NCBI GenBank assembly: GCA_001797275.1
Contig: MGOY01000032.1
Span: forward strand, 62,001 to 126,000
Reading direction: 5' to 3'
Origin: Clostridiales bacterium GWF2_38_85
GTDB lineage: Bacteria > Bacillota > Clostridia > Oscillospirales > CAG-382
DNA: 64,000 nt
In this document: piece after piece, positions 27,869-36,826 of the stretch
How positions within the stretch are numbered: the first letter of the stretch is position 1
How the letters are laid out: each line of letters starts with the position of its first letter
Program-made: the position numbers and the translations under genes
The notes under the pieces: model-generated
What the model was told of the DNA's origin: nothing
What the model saw: the letters and a program-made list of their open reading frames with translations, nothing else
Database searches by the model: none

Positions 27869-29288
27869 TAATATTTATTATATTCAAATCAAAATAAAAT
27901 GTTGTTCCTTTTCCGAGAGTACTGAATACACCGAATGAAGCATTATGTGCAGTTAAAATGTTTTTAACAATTGATAAACCAAGACCGGTTCCGATTTGTG
28001 ATCTTTTATGGCTTTCGCTTGTTCTGTAATAACGTTCCCATATATCAGGAAGTTCGTCCTTTGGAATACCGACTCCATGATCTGTTATTTCAACTCTGCA
28101 AGAATCATTATTAATATCAAACAGTTTTACAATAACAGTTTTATCTTCTCCGATATGAGCAACTGCATTACTAATAAGGTTATATAATACTTGCATAATA
28201 CGGAATCTATCAGCAGAGACAATATAATAATCCGTGTAATTAAAATCGAACACATAGTTTTCTTTTTCACAAAGTAAATCCAATTTACTTAATGTTTCCT
28301 GAATACAGTCAACAATACTAATATTCGATATGTTAAGTTCATGTTTGCCGGATTCAAGCTTCGATAGTTCAAGTAAATCTCCGACAAGCAGCGATAATCT
28401 ATCTGATTCATTTATTATTACATTCAAATGCTCTTCACGTTTTTGAGGATTGTCACCGGATAAATCTCTTACCATCTCAGCATAAGCTTTAATCATGGTC
28501 AGTGGAGTCCTTAGGTCATGAGAAGTGTTAGCGATAAGTTCCCGACGAAGATTTTGTACTTGCGATATCTCCTTGTTTGCATAACTTAGCGCTTGAGAAA
28601 GTTGATTTAACTCAGAAAATCCACCTGTTTCGATTTTTTCAAAATCATAATTCCCATATGCAATATTTTTTGCAGATGATGCTATATTATCAATTGGTTT
28701 TGATAGTTTTCTTGAAAAAATAAATGATAATAGTGTTGCAAGCACAAGAATTATTACAGTTACAAAAATTAATTGTCTTGTTAATATAATAGTTGTTGAA
28801 TCAATCGGATCAAAGGATGTAAATAATAATAATACATATTTACCATCATTTAGTACATCGCTGTAGATATACATTTCAATATCCAAATCCTCAAATTGAA
28901 TAGGATAGATTTTTGGATCATCCTGATTTAATTGAGTTTCATCAATAGCAAGAGGTACTTTGTTAATATATATTGAGGTTAAAAATGAAACAGAACTATA
29001 TAAATACCTTTCATTCTTCGTTTCATATATCAATACTTCAGTCTTGTTTTCAAAAGAAAGCTTATCTATTGTTCTTTTTATAGAATCAACAGTATAGTCC
29101 TCGTTGTTAATTAATGATTCGATATTTTGTGCGATGCTTATTAAACTTGCCTTTTTACTGTTCCTATAATTCGGACCTAATATTGCAATCTGCAGAATCC
29201 ATAACAGTAACATAATAATAACTGCAAATCCCGTAAAATAGATAAAAAGTCGAGTCTTTATACTTTGATTATAAAACAACTTTTTCAC
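27852..29288 (-). CDS. Two-component sensor histidine kinase
   Basis: Membrane sensor of 478 residues. TM1 at about 13-35, an extracytoplasmic sensor loop of about 135 residues, TM2 at about 172-192, HAMP linker, then the HisKA domain with phosphorylated H257 in ANTSHDLRTPL and a HATPase domain with N-box NLISNAVAH, DHGVGIP and GTGLGLS. All catalytic boxes are intact. It follows its response regulator by 14 nt. The signal is unknown; the divergent neighbour encodes a secreted glycosidase-like protein, which hints at envelope or polysaccharide sensing (inference). Confidence 0.93.
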   Translation of the reverse strand: MKKLFYNQSIKTRLFIYFTGFAVIIMLLLWILQIAILGPNYRNSKKASLISIAQNIESLINNEDYTVDSIKRTIDKLSFENKTEVLIYETKNERYLYSSVSFLTSIYINKVPLAIDETQLNQDDPKIYPIQFEDLDIEMYIYSDVLNDGKYVLLLFTSFDPIDSTTIILTRQLIFVTVIILVLATLLSFIFSRKLSKPIDNIASSAKNIAYGNYDFEKIETGGFSELNQLSQALSYANKEISQVQNLRRELIANTSHDLRTPLTMIKAYAEMVRDLSGDNPQKREEHLNVIINESDRLSLLVGDLLELSKLESGKHELNISNISIVDCIQETLSKLDLLCEKENYVFDFNYTDYYIVSADRFRIMQVLYNLISNAVAHIGEDKTVIVKLFDINNDSCRVEITDHGVGIPKDELPDIWERYYRTSESHKRSQIGTGLGLSIVKNILTAHNASFGVFSTLGKGTTFYFDLNIINIKEAEN

Positions 29289-29302
29289 TTATATTCTCCG
29301 GC

Positions 29303-29980
29303 TTAATTTATTGGATATTCAAATTTATAACCCATGCCTCGTAATGTAACTACAAATTTTCTGTATTCGCCAAGTGAGCTTCTCAGCATTTTAATATGTG
29401 TATCAACTGTACGATCATCACCAAAAAAGTCATAACCCCAAATTGCACTAAGTAATTTTTCTCTTGATAATGCTATGTTTTTATTTTTTATCATATAGAA
29501 AAGCAGATCATATTCTTTTGGAGTCATAACAACTTTTTTAGTGTCTACATAAACACTTCTGCCTTGCATATCTACTGTCAAACCATCAAAATCGTATTTT
29601 GGAACATCAACTTCATTCGGCTGCGAACGTAAAATAATTGCTTCAGCTCTTGCCATTAGTTCTTTGGGGCTGAATGGCTTAACTACATAATCATCAATAC
29701 CCAATTCAAACCCGAAAAGTTTGTCATATTCTTCTCCTCTTGCTGATAACATTATTACCGGAATATTTTTGATTTTCTTTATTTCCTTGCATGTAGTAAA
29801 GCCGTCAAGTTTTGGCATCATTATATCAAGTATTATCAAGTCATAATCATTCTTCTTTACTTTATCTATTGCATCCATACCATTAGCAGCTTCGTCTGCC
29901 TGAAATCCTTTAAATTCCGAATATTCGCGAATAACTTCTCTGATTTTTGCTTCATCATCAACAATTAGAATTTTACGCAT
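29303..29980 (-). CDS. OmpR-family response regulator
   Basis: A 225-residue DNA-binding regulator. The receiver domain has the acidic pair D8/D9, phospho-acceptor D52 (ILDIMMPKLDG) and K101 (VVKPFSP). The C-terminal winged helix (about 130-222) ends with the typical VVTLRGMGYKFE. Regulators of this class bind direct repeats spaced by one helical turn; such a tandem 11-bp repeat lies upstream at 30320-30341. Confidence 0.95.
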   Translation of the reverse strand: MRKILIVDDEAKIREVIREYSEFKGFQADEAANGMDAIDKVKKNDYDLIILDIMMPKLDGFTTCKEIKKIKNIPVIMLSARGEEYDKLFGFELGIDDYVVKPFSPKELMARAEAIILRSQPNEVDVPKYDFDGLTVDMQGRSVYVDTKKVVMTPKEYDLLFYMIKNKNIALSREKLLSAIWGYDFFGDDRTVDTHIKMLRSSLGEYRKFVVTLRGMGYKFEYPIN

Positions 29981-30032
29981 ATCTCAAAACCATCCTTCTG
30001 CTTTTTCATGCTCATAATCTATCTATATATGA

Positions 30033-30060
30033 ATTATAACTCATTTTATATGAAAAGCAA
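30033..30060 (-). promoter_or_regulatory. Promoter for the response regulator/kinase operon
   Basis: On the minus strand TTGCTT (30060-30055), 16 nt, TATAAT (30038-30033), 53 nt before the regulator start. Confidence 0.6.
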
Positions 30061-30225
30061 GTATATAATAAATATTTGTTTGTTTACTAATTTTATATTC
30101 TCATATTCTTGTGTTTAAGAAGTGTAAATATACTGAATATTTAGAAAACTAAAACAAATAAATATTACACATATGATATTAATATATTCAAATGTAATTT
30201 TTGTTTTAAATATTACTCTAAAGCA

Positions 30226-30254
30226 TTGACAAAATGTAAAAAATACTTTATATT
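30226..30254 (+). promoter_or_regulatory. Promoter toward the glycosidase-like lipoprotein gene
   Basis: TTGACA (30226-30231), 17 nt, TATATT (30249-30254). It would give a leader of about 200 nt before 30459, containing the tandem repeat at 30320-30341. Confidence 0.65.
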
Positions 30255-30319
30255 TGTCGTATACGGTATAAAAATTAATTTTGATAATGTACCCAATTAC
30301 TCATGCATTGTTGACGCGA

Positions 30320-30341
30320 TTTGTATTCCATTTGTATTCCA
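30320..30341. repeat. Tandem 11-bp direct repeat, candidate regulator box
   Basis: TTTGTATTCCA occurs twice, head to tail without spacing (30320-30330 and 30331-30341). The period of 11 bp equals one DNA turn, the arrangement bound by OmpR/PhoB-type regulators. Such a regulator is encoded 340 bp away. Binding is inferred. Confidence 0.5.
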
Positions 30342-30385
30342 AAGGATGCTCAGAACAAAGCTGATTTAATATATGTGTATTAATT

Positions 30386-30469
30386 ATGGGATTCAGCATA
30401 GTTGCAATTACCGTTATTTCCTTTGTTATTTATAAAAAAGTTCAGAAGAAAAGAAGGGATGAAGCCTAA
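30386..30469 (+). CDS. Possible 27-residue membrane peptide overlapping the next gene
   Basis: A short frame MGFSIVAITVISFVIY followed by a strongly basic tail (KKVQKKRRDEA) reads as a single membrane helix with a cytoplasmic positive end. Its stop codon overlaps the start of the glycosidase-like gene (11-nt overlap), a layout used for translational coupling. No ribosome binding site is visible before its ATG, so it may be chance. Confidence 0.3.
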   Translation: MGFSIVAITVISFVIYKKVQKKRRDEA

Positions 30470-33400
30470 ATTGAAATTTAAAATAAATCAGAAACATTTT
30501 AAAATAAAGTGTTTTATTATCACAATTGCAATTTTATTACCGATGTTGGCGGGATGTTTCGGAAATAAAAATAACGAATCAGAAGTAAATGATCCAAATG
30601 CTTTCAATGCAATTATAGACAGTGTTGAATTTAAAATAAATTCACTTAATAATGGAAGTGGAAGTGATTCTATAACGGCATATGACCGAAATTATAAGGC
30701 AAATGACACTTTTTCTTATAAAATAGGAGGAGATCATTCAGATAGAATTATCCTTGTTATCGAAGAGAAAAAATCATTCGGAGTAAGTAAATATCAACTT
30801 ACCAACATACTTATTGATGAAAATCCAAAGAATGATACATTGATTCCGGTCAATGGTATTGTTATAAGTATATCAAAATCAGCTCTTAGCGCTGATAAAT
30901 TGAATGCTATAAACGCTTTTAATGAATATAGTGATGTCAGTATAAATAATTATAATCAGAAACCTGTTATGGAAGACTTAACAAGATGCATTTTATCAGT
31001 TTCTTCAGTTGAACGTAAAATAAATCTAAAAAATCCTGATACAAATGTTATTCCTGATAATTCAATTATTTATATAAACAACGAATATTCAAAAAGCTTT
31101 ATTATACCTGAAAATACTTATGCAATGAAAATTGAGAAGGTGGTTAGCACAACATTCAAATTTGTTGAAACTGTCACCGGTCAAACAGAGCCGGGCAATA
31201 TATATCTGATTTTTTATGGTAATTATAACATTGAATTCGGGAAACAGCTTTGTAGTGGAGATGAGAAATTAGCTGTGAATAATTTAAACATGGTTTCCTC
31301 AACAACCGATCAAGCAAGTATTGTAATTGATGAAAATGAATATTCTTTAGTAAATGGAGATGTAGATCAAGAATCTATATCCGGCGATGGCATTTACCTT
31401 TTTGATGCAAATAATTCTTCACGCGTTTCTCCCGAAACAAATTTAGATTTTATTGAGATGGTAGTTATCGATAACGAAGTGTTATACATCGGTGATGCCA
31501 ATGAAAAGGTTATGATACCTAACAACAATGGTTTTGCGATTTCTTTTGTAGGTTCTGCAATAGAAAAAGCCTCCCAAATTACACTTGGAGATACAATAAA
31601 AACTCAGCTTCTTGATATACCGGATTATCCTGAGAAGTATGTTAGAATAGGTAAAAGTATCTTTTCTTCTGTTGGTTATAATCAGGCAAGAGACAATTCA
31701 ACTCTTGTCGTTTATACTTCTGAGTTTGGAGAAGCTACAGGCACCGATGATACAGGAACAGAGGTTATTGTTGTAAATAATAAAGTAACTGAAATAAAAC
31801 GTCAGAGTGGAAATAATCAAATTCCTGAAAACGGATATGTTATCAGTATTGGTTCATCACATGACAGATATTCTTTTATATTCAGAGCAGCAGTCGGCGA
31901 AGCTGTTTATACATCACTAATATCCATTACTTATAACATGGCTAAATTACCTTACAATTCTATAAACGGTGTAAGAAATACAAACTATCTTGTTGTATAT
32001 GATGGAAGCGATGGAAAAAAAACGACCGAAACAAATGAATGGGGAATTGAAGTTATAGTAAATGCCAACGGTCAGATTGTTGGGTTTGGCGAAGCAGGTA
32101 ATACAGCAATACCCGAAGGAGGACTTATTTTATCAGGACACGAGGATATGAAGAATGAACTAATTGAAAATTATATTCTTGGAGCAAAAGTTATAATTGA
32201 TAAAGCAAATAAAAATGTAATAATATTTGATGCGCCTGAAACAAAAGCAGATACATCCTTCTTATTACTTGAAGGTATACAAAATAAGTTTGATAATGCA
32301 AAAGAAAATCTGCTCGACTTGAATTATAATGAAGTTGAAGGTTATATCGACGAGATAAAAAATCTTATTAATCAAGCTAAGCAACTGTATACTGATGGTA
32401 AATTCGAACAATCGATAATGACTTCAGAAACTGCAAATACAATGCTTGTAAAAGCTAATTATATGCTTAACGAGTCATTTATGATTGAAAACAGAGCAGC
32501 CTGGTACAGACCAGTTGAAAAAACAGAAGCGGATGTTGAAGCAACAGTTAAGAAAGCTAAGGAATTAAATTTAACTGCCATATATGTTGAGACCTGGTAT
32601 GACGGTTACACTATTTTTGATAAAATTGATAGCGAATATGTAATTAAAAATCCTATGTATGGCGATTTAGATGTGCTCGAAGCATTTCTAAAATTCGGGA
32701 AGCAATACGGTATTGAAATTCACTGTTGGGTTGAATCGTATTTTGTTGGTGTTCAAGGCTCAAATAATCCTACTCTATTAAATATGCTTGATTTAAGAGT
32801 ATTATCAAAATCAGGTTTAAATTATTATCCGGTAATTGGTGATGACGGAAAAGAACAAAAGTATATTTTCTTTGATCCGTATAATACAAAAGCTCAACAA
32901 ATTGTACTTGATGTTTACGAATCATTAATCAACAATTATGATATCGATGGGTTAAATCATGATTATATCAGATTTCCGGATGTTGTAAACGGTACAGATG
33001 ACTATGGTTATAATGATGACATTATTGCTGGGTTCCAAGCCGAATATAATACTGACAAAGATCCTAAAACCTTTATTAAAGGTTCTCAGGATTGGAAGAA
33101 CTGGTGTCAGTTCAGAGAAAATATTATAAACGATTTTGTTTATAAAATTGATCAGGTAATTAAAGATTCAGGGAAAGATATCAGTGTTTCCTGCGCATTG
33201 TTCCCGAATGTTGAAGAAGCAAAAACAACAATATTCCAGAATGCAAAAGCATGGGTTGATGCAGGATTAATAGACGAAGCATTTACTATGTCGTATTTTC
33301 TTGATGTTCCGAGTGTTGAAGCAAATGCAAAAACAGTAAGTAAATTAGTCGGAGAAGAAGCATTCTTTACAATCGGTATTGCAGCTTTTATTAAGGTTGA

Positions 33401-33896
33401 AACAAATACCTTCTGTGATCAAATTACCGCTATCAGAAAATATAGTGGCACAGGTGTCGCAATATTCTCATTGAATGCTTTGCTCGGTAGTCAGTATGTT
33501 GAGCCATTGACAGCAGGGCAGTTCAGCAGAGAATCTGTCCCCGGTTATAAATATGATCAAGTGATAATTCGCGGTTCAGAAGACTTTATAAGAAGAATAG
33601 TTGAAGTATATTCTGTATTAAAGCCTGAATCAAAAACAAAGCTTGACGAATTATCTGTTATGTTATCAGATTTACAAAGTATAGGCGAAGACTTCGTTTC
33701 AAGCAAGGAGACATCTATCGATAAACAGATTGAAGCAATTAACAGCTGGATTGCATCGCTTGATGATATGACAGAGTTTATAAAAAGTGCAGGCTTTGAT
33801 GATTCACTTAAAAAAGCTTTTAATGAAGATATCGACCAGCTTCATATTTATCTAAGTAGATCGGTTCAAAGATTAACAATTAAATCCGGAGATTAA
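30459..33896 (+). CDS. GHL10-type family 10 glycosyl hydrolase-like lipoprotein with N-terminal repeats
   Basis: Large secreted lipoprotein (1145 residues from the chosen ATG), with a signal peptide ending in the lipobox LAGC (C33). Residues about 35-620 hold several divergent copies of a beta-rich module with the pattern IVV-N-x-IP-NG-VIS; two clear copies span about 31680-31860 and 31960-32140 and resemble modules at the N-terminus of phosphodiester-glycosidase-like proteins. A short helical linker leads to the GHL10/DUF187 TIM barrel (about 677-1015: RAAWYRPVE, IYVETWYDG, DGLNHDYIRFPD), and a helical C-terminus follows. GHL10 proteins are predicted carbohydrate-active enzymes; the substrate is unknown. 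An in-frame start upstream at 30402 exists, but the lipoprotein signal supports 30459. Confidence 0.8.
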   Translation: MKPKLKFKINQKHFKIKCFIITIAILLPMLAGCFGNKNNESEVNDPNAFNAIIDSVEFKINSLNNGSGSDSITAYDRNYKANDTFSYKIGGDHSDRIILVIEEKKSFGVSKYQLTNILIDENPKNDTLIPVNGIVISISKSALSADKLNAINAFNEYSDVSINNYNQKPVMEDLTRCILSVSSVERKINLKNPDTNVIPDNSIIYINNEYSKSFIIPENTYAMKIEKVVSTTFKFVETVTGQTEPGNIYLIFYGNYNIEFGKQLCSGDEKLAVNNLNMVSSTTDQASIVIDENEYSLVNGDVDQESISGDGIYLFDANNSSRVSPETNLDFIEMVVIDNEVLYIGDANEKVMIPNNNGFAISFVGSAIEKASQITLGDTIKTQLLDIPDYPEKYVRIGKSIFSSVGYNQARDNSTLVVYTSEFGEATGTDDTGTEVIVVNNKVTEIKRQSGNNQIPENGYVISIGSSHDRYSFIFRAAVGEAVYTSLISITYNMAKLPYNSINGVRNTNYLVVYDGSDGKKTTETNEWGIEVIVNANGQIVGFGEAGNTAIPEGGLILSGHEDMKNELIENYILGAKVIIDKANKNVIIFDAPETKADTSFLLLEGIQNKFDNAKENLLDLNYNEVEGYIDEIKNLINQAKQLYTDGKFEQSIMTSETANTMLVKANYMLNESFMIENRAAWYRPVEKTEADVEATVKKAKELNLTAIYVETWYDGYTIFDKIDSEYVIKNPMYGDLDVLEAFLKFGKQYGIEIHCWVESYFVGVQGSNNPTLLNMLDLRVLSKSGLNYYPVIGDDGKEQKYIFFDPYNTKAQQIVLDVYESLINNYDIDGLNHDYIRFPDVVNGTDDYGYNDDIIAGFQAEYNTDKDPKTFIKGSQDWKNWCQFRENIINDFVYKIDQVIKDSGKDISVSCALFPNVEEAKTTIFQNAKAWVDAGLIDEAFTMSYFLDVPSVEANAKTVSKLVGEEAFFTIGIAAFIKVETNTFCDQITAIRKYSGTGVAIFSLNALLGSQYVEPLTAGQFSRESVPGYKYDQVIIRGSEDFIRRIVEVYSVLKPESKTKLDELSVMLSDLQSIGEDFVSSKETSIDKQIEAINSWIASLDDMTEFIKSAGFDDSLKKAFNEDIDQLHIYLSRSVQRLTIKSGD

Positions 33897-34013
33897 AGTC
33901 TGAAAGTAAACTATCAGACAATGAGTTCAGTGCCTGACAATATGGCGTAAATTTTTCTTTGCAAAACCGACACAAAACTCTGCTCTCAAGCGAAAGTAAT
34001 GTATATAAATATG

Positions 34014-34049
34014 AGACCGTTCGGGAAAATAACCGAACGGTCTTTTTTA
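34014..34049 (+). terminator. Strong terminator after the GHL10 gene
   Basis: Perfect 10-bp stem GACCGTTCGG (34015-34024) and CCGAACGGTC (34033-34042) followed by a run of six T. The 117 nt between the gene and the stem hold only weak hairpins. Confidence 0.9.
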
Positions 34050-34075
34050 TTGTCATATAAAATTTAAATAAAATA

Positions 34076-35749
34076 TTATTTCTTCTTTTTACATGAAAGC
34101 ATACCGATGAATTTTACTATTCCAAAACCAATTGCAGCTACGCCAGCAACAGCAATAGCAGCTATCCCTATTGTTGCAAACGGATTGTTGTTATCAGGTA
34201 TATTATCTTGAACAGAAACTTCGGTTGATTCATTATTAGAGACCTCTGATTCTTCTTCAGATTCTTCAACCGGTCCTTTATATACCGAATCAAGTTTTAC
34301 ATTGTTAGGCACACTTCCTTTTTCAACTGTAAAGCTAACTTTTTCAGAAATATTTCCTGCACAATCTATAACCTCAAACTCATATATTGTTGATTCTGCA
34401 TCAAAATCAAATTCGTAATCGGTAAAATTATTTGGATAAGGAGCAGTTTTTGAGGTGCTTTCAGATATGGCTGCGTTACGGTAAGTAAGGAATTCACCAT
34501 TTTTATAAATATTGACTCTGTGTATACCGAAATTATCATACATACCAGACCAATAAATACTAAGCCCTTCTTTACCGTTGACGACAGTTTTCAATGTACG
34601 GAATTTATCCATTGGCGTAGGAGCAATCGATTCAAGTACACCGTTTTCGAGATAATCAAGGTATGAATTATAATATCCCGGAGCGACTGTGTAAGGACTT
34701 AAATAATGCGGGAAGGCAAATACGAAAATTCGCTCAACATATTTTGATACAATTTCGAGTTGTTGCGACATTCTACCGACATCAGCTGAGCACCAATAAT
34801 TATATCCGTCATATGATTCATAATACTTATCTTTTGGTTGCTCGAATATTTCACAATTACTCCAGAGCTTAACTGATTTTCCGCAACTTTCAACTGCGTT
34901 TTTATAAGCATGGGTCCAAGCATCAAGATTTGCAAGACCCATACCACCTGCTCCAACACTGTCTTGAGGACAGAAAACATCGCCATCTCTGAAGTGTGCT
35001 GTAGCAAAAAGCTCTTTCCAGAAGGCTTCAATACTATTTGGATCCTTAGTTACCCAGCTTCCACCAAATATATTGACATATGGGCTGAAAATAAAGGGTA
35101 AATCAGGATTCAATGAATTAATCTTGTCAAGTACAATATTCAGACCAGTTGAAAAACCGTTAACATATTTTGTTCTGTTAGCTTGACTGTCAAAATGATT
35201 GCTGTTATATAGCTCAGGAACAAAATAGAATCCGGCAAATATTTCTTTATAATCTTCGTAATAAATGTTATAAATATCTTCGGCAATTGTAGCAAAAGCA
35301 GTGGCAACCTTTTGAAATTTATCAACACTCGCAGCATTGGTAAAGTCAAGATAATCCCAGCCACCGACTGTATTTCCCATACCTATATATAATTTAATAT
35401 CATATTGCTTACATTTTTGATAAAGCTTTGTTAAATTATCTGTGCCTTTTGTTGCGCCTTCGATATTCGTCGGGTAATCCGCTTTTATTGAATAATTATT
35501 CGAAGCATCAACCATGGCTGTATCACCGACTATCAGATATTCGATACCCATCTGCTGCCATATTTGCATTTCGCTATCCCAACGTGCGTCAGACCAACTT
35601 CCATACAGCCATGGCTGTATAAAGGTGCCTGATATAGGTGATATACCATTACTCAACATTACTTTGGGATCAGGAGACGCTGCGGTCAAAAACATTGTGG
35701 CAACAACTGTTAAAATACTGACTAAAGCTATTTTTTTACTTTTCTTCAT
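34076..35749 (-). CDS. Secreted DUF4434-like TIM-barrel protein with C-terminal membrane anchor
   Basis: A 557-residue exported protein. Signal peptide 1-24; a TIM-barrel-like domain (about 30-360) with the DUF4434 pattern (GTFIQPWLYG, QMGIEYLIVGD, GFYFVPELYN, PFIFSPYVNIFGG), in which acidic residues at strand ends suggest a glycosidase; an Ig/fibronectin-like beta domain (about 365-470); an acidic serine-rich linker; and a C-terminal hydrophobic helix (about 525-550) followed by CKKKK, which would anchor it in the membrane facing out. GGAGAG precedes the ATG. It is convergent with the GHL10 lipoprotein, and the two may act on the same polymer (inference). Confidence 0.72.
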   Translation of the reverse strand: MKKSKKIALVSILTVVATMFLTAASPDPKVMLSNGISPISGTFIQPWLYGSWSDARWDSEMQIWQQMGIEYLIVGDTAMVDASNNYSIKADYPTNIEGATKGTDNLTKLYQKCKQYDIKLYIGMGNTVGGWDYLDFTNAASVDKFQKVATAFATIAEDIYNIYYEDYKEIFAGFYFVPELYNSNHFDSQANRTKYVNGFSTGLNIVLDKINSLNPDLPFIFSPYVNIFGGSWVTKDPNSIEAFWKELFATAHFRDGDVFCPQDSVGAGGMGLANLDAWTHAYKNAVESCGKSVKLWSNCEIFEQPKDKYYESYDGYNYWCSADVGRMSQQLEIVSKYVERIFVFAFPHYLSPYTVAPGYYNSYLDYLENGVLESIAPTPMDKFRTLKTVVNGKEGLSIYWSGMYDNFGIHRVNIYKNGEFLTYRNAAISESTSKTAPYPNNFTDYEFDFDAESTIYEFEVIDCAGNISEKVSFTVEKGSVPNNVKLDSVYKGPVEESEEESEVSNNESTEVSVQDNIPDNNNPFATIGIAAIAVAGVAAIGFGIVKFIGMLSCKKKK

Positions 35750-35811
35750 ATACTATACTCTCCTTGATTAATTATATATTTTATTACAAATATTTATTAT
35801 GTATATACTAA

Positions 35812-35845
35812 AGCAGGGGGATTAAATCCCCCTGTAATTTTTTAT
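35812..35845. terminator. GC-rich hairpin between decayed ORF and DUF4434-like gene
   Basis: Perfect 7-bp stem CAGGGGG (35814-35820) and CCCCCTG (35828-35834). The better T-tract lies on the plus-strand side (35836-35845), although all neighbouring genes are on the minus strand, so its direction is unclear. Confidence 0.6.
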
Positions 35846-35851
35846 TATAAC

Positions 35852-35980
35852 TTATTTTGAAAATTTTAATTTTAAACCTTCAAGCTCCTCAAGAAGCTTG
35901 TTGGGCATTCTGTCACCAAATCTAGTATAGAATATTCCAATACTCTGATCATTTTCAAACCATTTTATGTTTTATTATGA
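35852..35980 (-). pseudogene. Decayed small ORF with an intact ribosome binding site
   Basis: An in-frame peptide of about 38 codons ending in a stop at 35852 reads like real protein (FYTRFGDRMPNKLLEELEG and a lysine-rich end). It lacks any ATG, GTG or TTG start in frame; an in-frame TAA lies just upstream at 35972-35974. A perfect AGGAGG (35991-35986) stands at the right distance from an ATA triplet in another frame. Loss of one A in the run at 35963-35966, plus an ATG-to-ATA change, would join the ribosome site to the peptide. I read it as a broken small gene downstream of rsmA. The family is not recognised. Confidence 0.45.
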
Positions 35981-36007
35981 GATATCCTCCTGTACGATTA
36001 AATTATA

Positions 36008-36826
36008 TTATATGCCGTTGAAGTGATCAGCTATAATACAAAAGTCATTTATACTAAGTGTTTCACCTCTTGTATTGGTTGAAAACCCGAGTTTTACAAT
36101 TACATTTGTTATTTCTTCTTTGTTAAGTTTTCCGTTGAAGAAGCTATAAAGGTTATTTACTAGGGTTTTTCGACGCTGTTCGAAAACAGATTTGATTATT
36201 CCAAACATAAGAGTTTCATTTTTAGGGGCTACAGCTTTATTTTTTAGAATTTTTAAGTTTATTACTGTGGAATCAACTTTAGGCCGAGGTGAAAAGCATC
36301 CTGACGGAACATTGAAAAGTTTTTTTATTTCTGAATGATAATTCACAGCAACAGTTATTGCACTATAAGTTGATGTACCGGGTTTTGAACATAACCTCTC
36401 AGCAACTTCCTTTTGTACCATTATTGTAATACTATCAATATTAGCTTGCGATTCAAGCAAATATATTAATATCGGAGTAGTTATATAATAGGGAAGATTT
36501 GCACAAACATATATGTTCATATTGGGAAGCTGTTTCTCTATAAATTCATTTATATCGATTTTTAATATATCCTGATATACAATATCTATATTCCGGTTAG
36601 CTAATTGTATTTCATTTAAATAAGGTTTCAATTCTGTATCTATTTCAACAGCGCAAACTTTATTAGCTATTTTTGCAAGCTCAACAGTTAATATTCCTTT
36701 TCCCGGTCCAATTTCTATTATACCGCTTTGTTTATCTGCACCACAGGCAGCAGCAATTTTTCTTGGGATATCCGGTGACGTTAAAAAATTCTGACCATAT
36801 TTTTTCTTTTTAATGAATTCATTCAT
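36008..36826 (-). CDS. rsmA: 16S rRNA dimethyladenosine transferase RsmA/KsgA
   Basis: Dimethylates A1518/A1519 in 16S rRNA late in small-subunit assembly. About 272 residues, with the N-terminal KKYGQNFL, SAM motif EIGPGKGILT, and the catalytic NLPYYITTP. I chose ATG 36826, which overlaps the uxuA stop by 8 nt. A TTG at 36838 (four residues longer) has a slightly better ribosome site (GGAAG), so the start is uncertain. Coupling rsmA to uxuA is unusual and probably accidental. Confidence 0.93.
   Translation of the reverse strand: MNEFIKKKKYGQNFLTSPDIPRKIAAACGADKQSGIIEIGPGKGILTVELAKIANKVCAVEIDTELKPYLNEIQLANRNIDIVYQDILKIDINEFIEKQLPNMNIYVCANLPYYITTPILIYLLESQANIDSITIMVQKEVAERLCSKPGTSTYSAITVAVNYHSEIKKLFNVPSGCFSPRPKVDSTVINLKILKNKAVAPKNETLMFGIIKSVFEQRRKTLVNNLYSFFNGKLNKEEITNVIVKLGFSTNTRGETLSINDFCIIADHFNGI

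Larger units (their letters stand above)
29981..30385. other. Intergenic region between response regulator and glycosidase-like gene
   Basis: A 405-nt divergent control region. It holds a minus-strand promoter for the regulator/kinase pair (30033-30060), a plus-strand consensus promoter (30226-30254) and a tandem 11-bp repeat (30320-30341). I find no RNA gene and no convincing coding frame in it. Confidence 0.7.
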
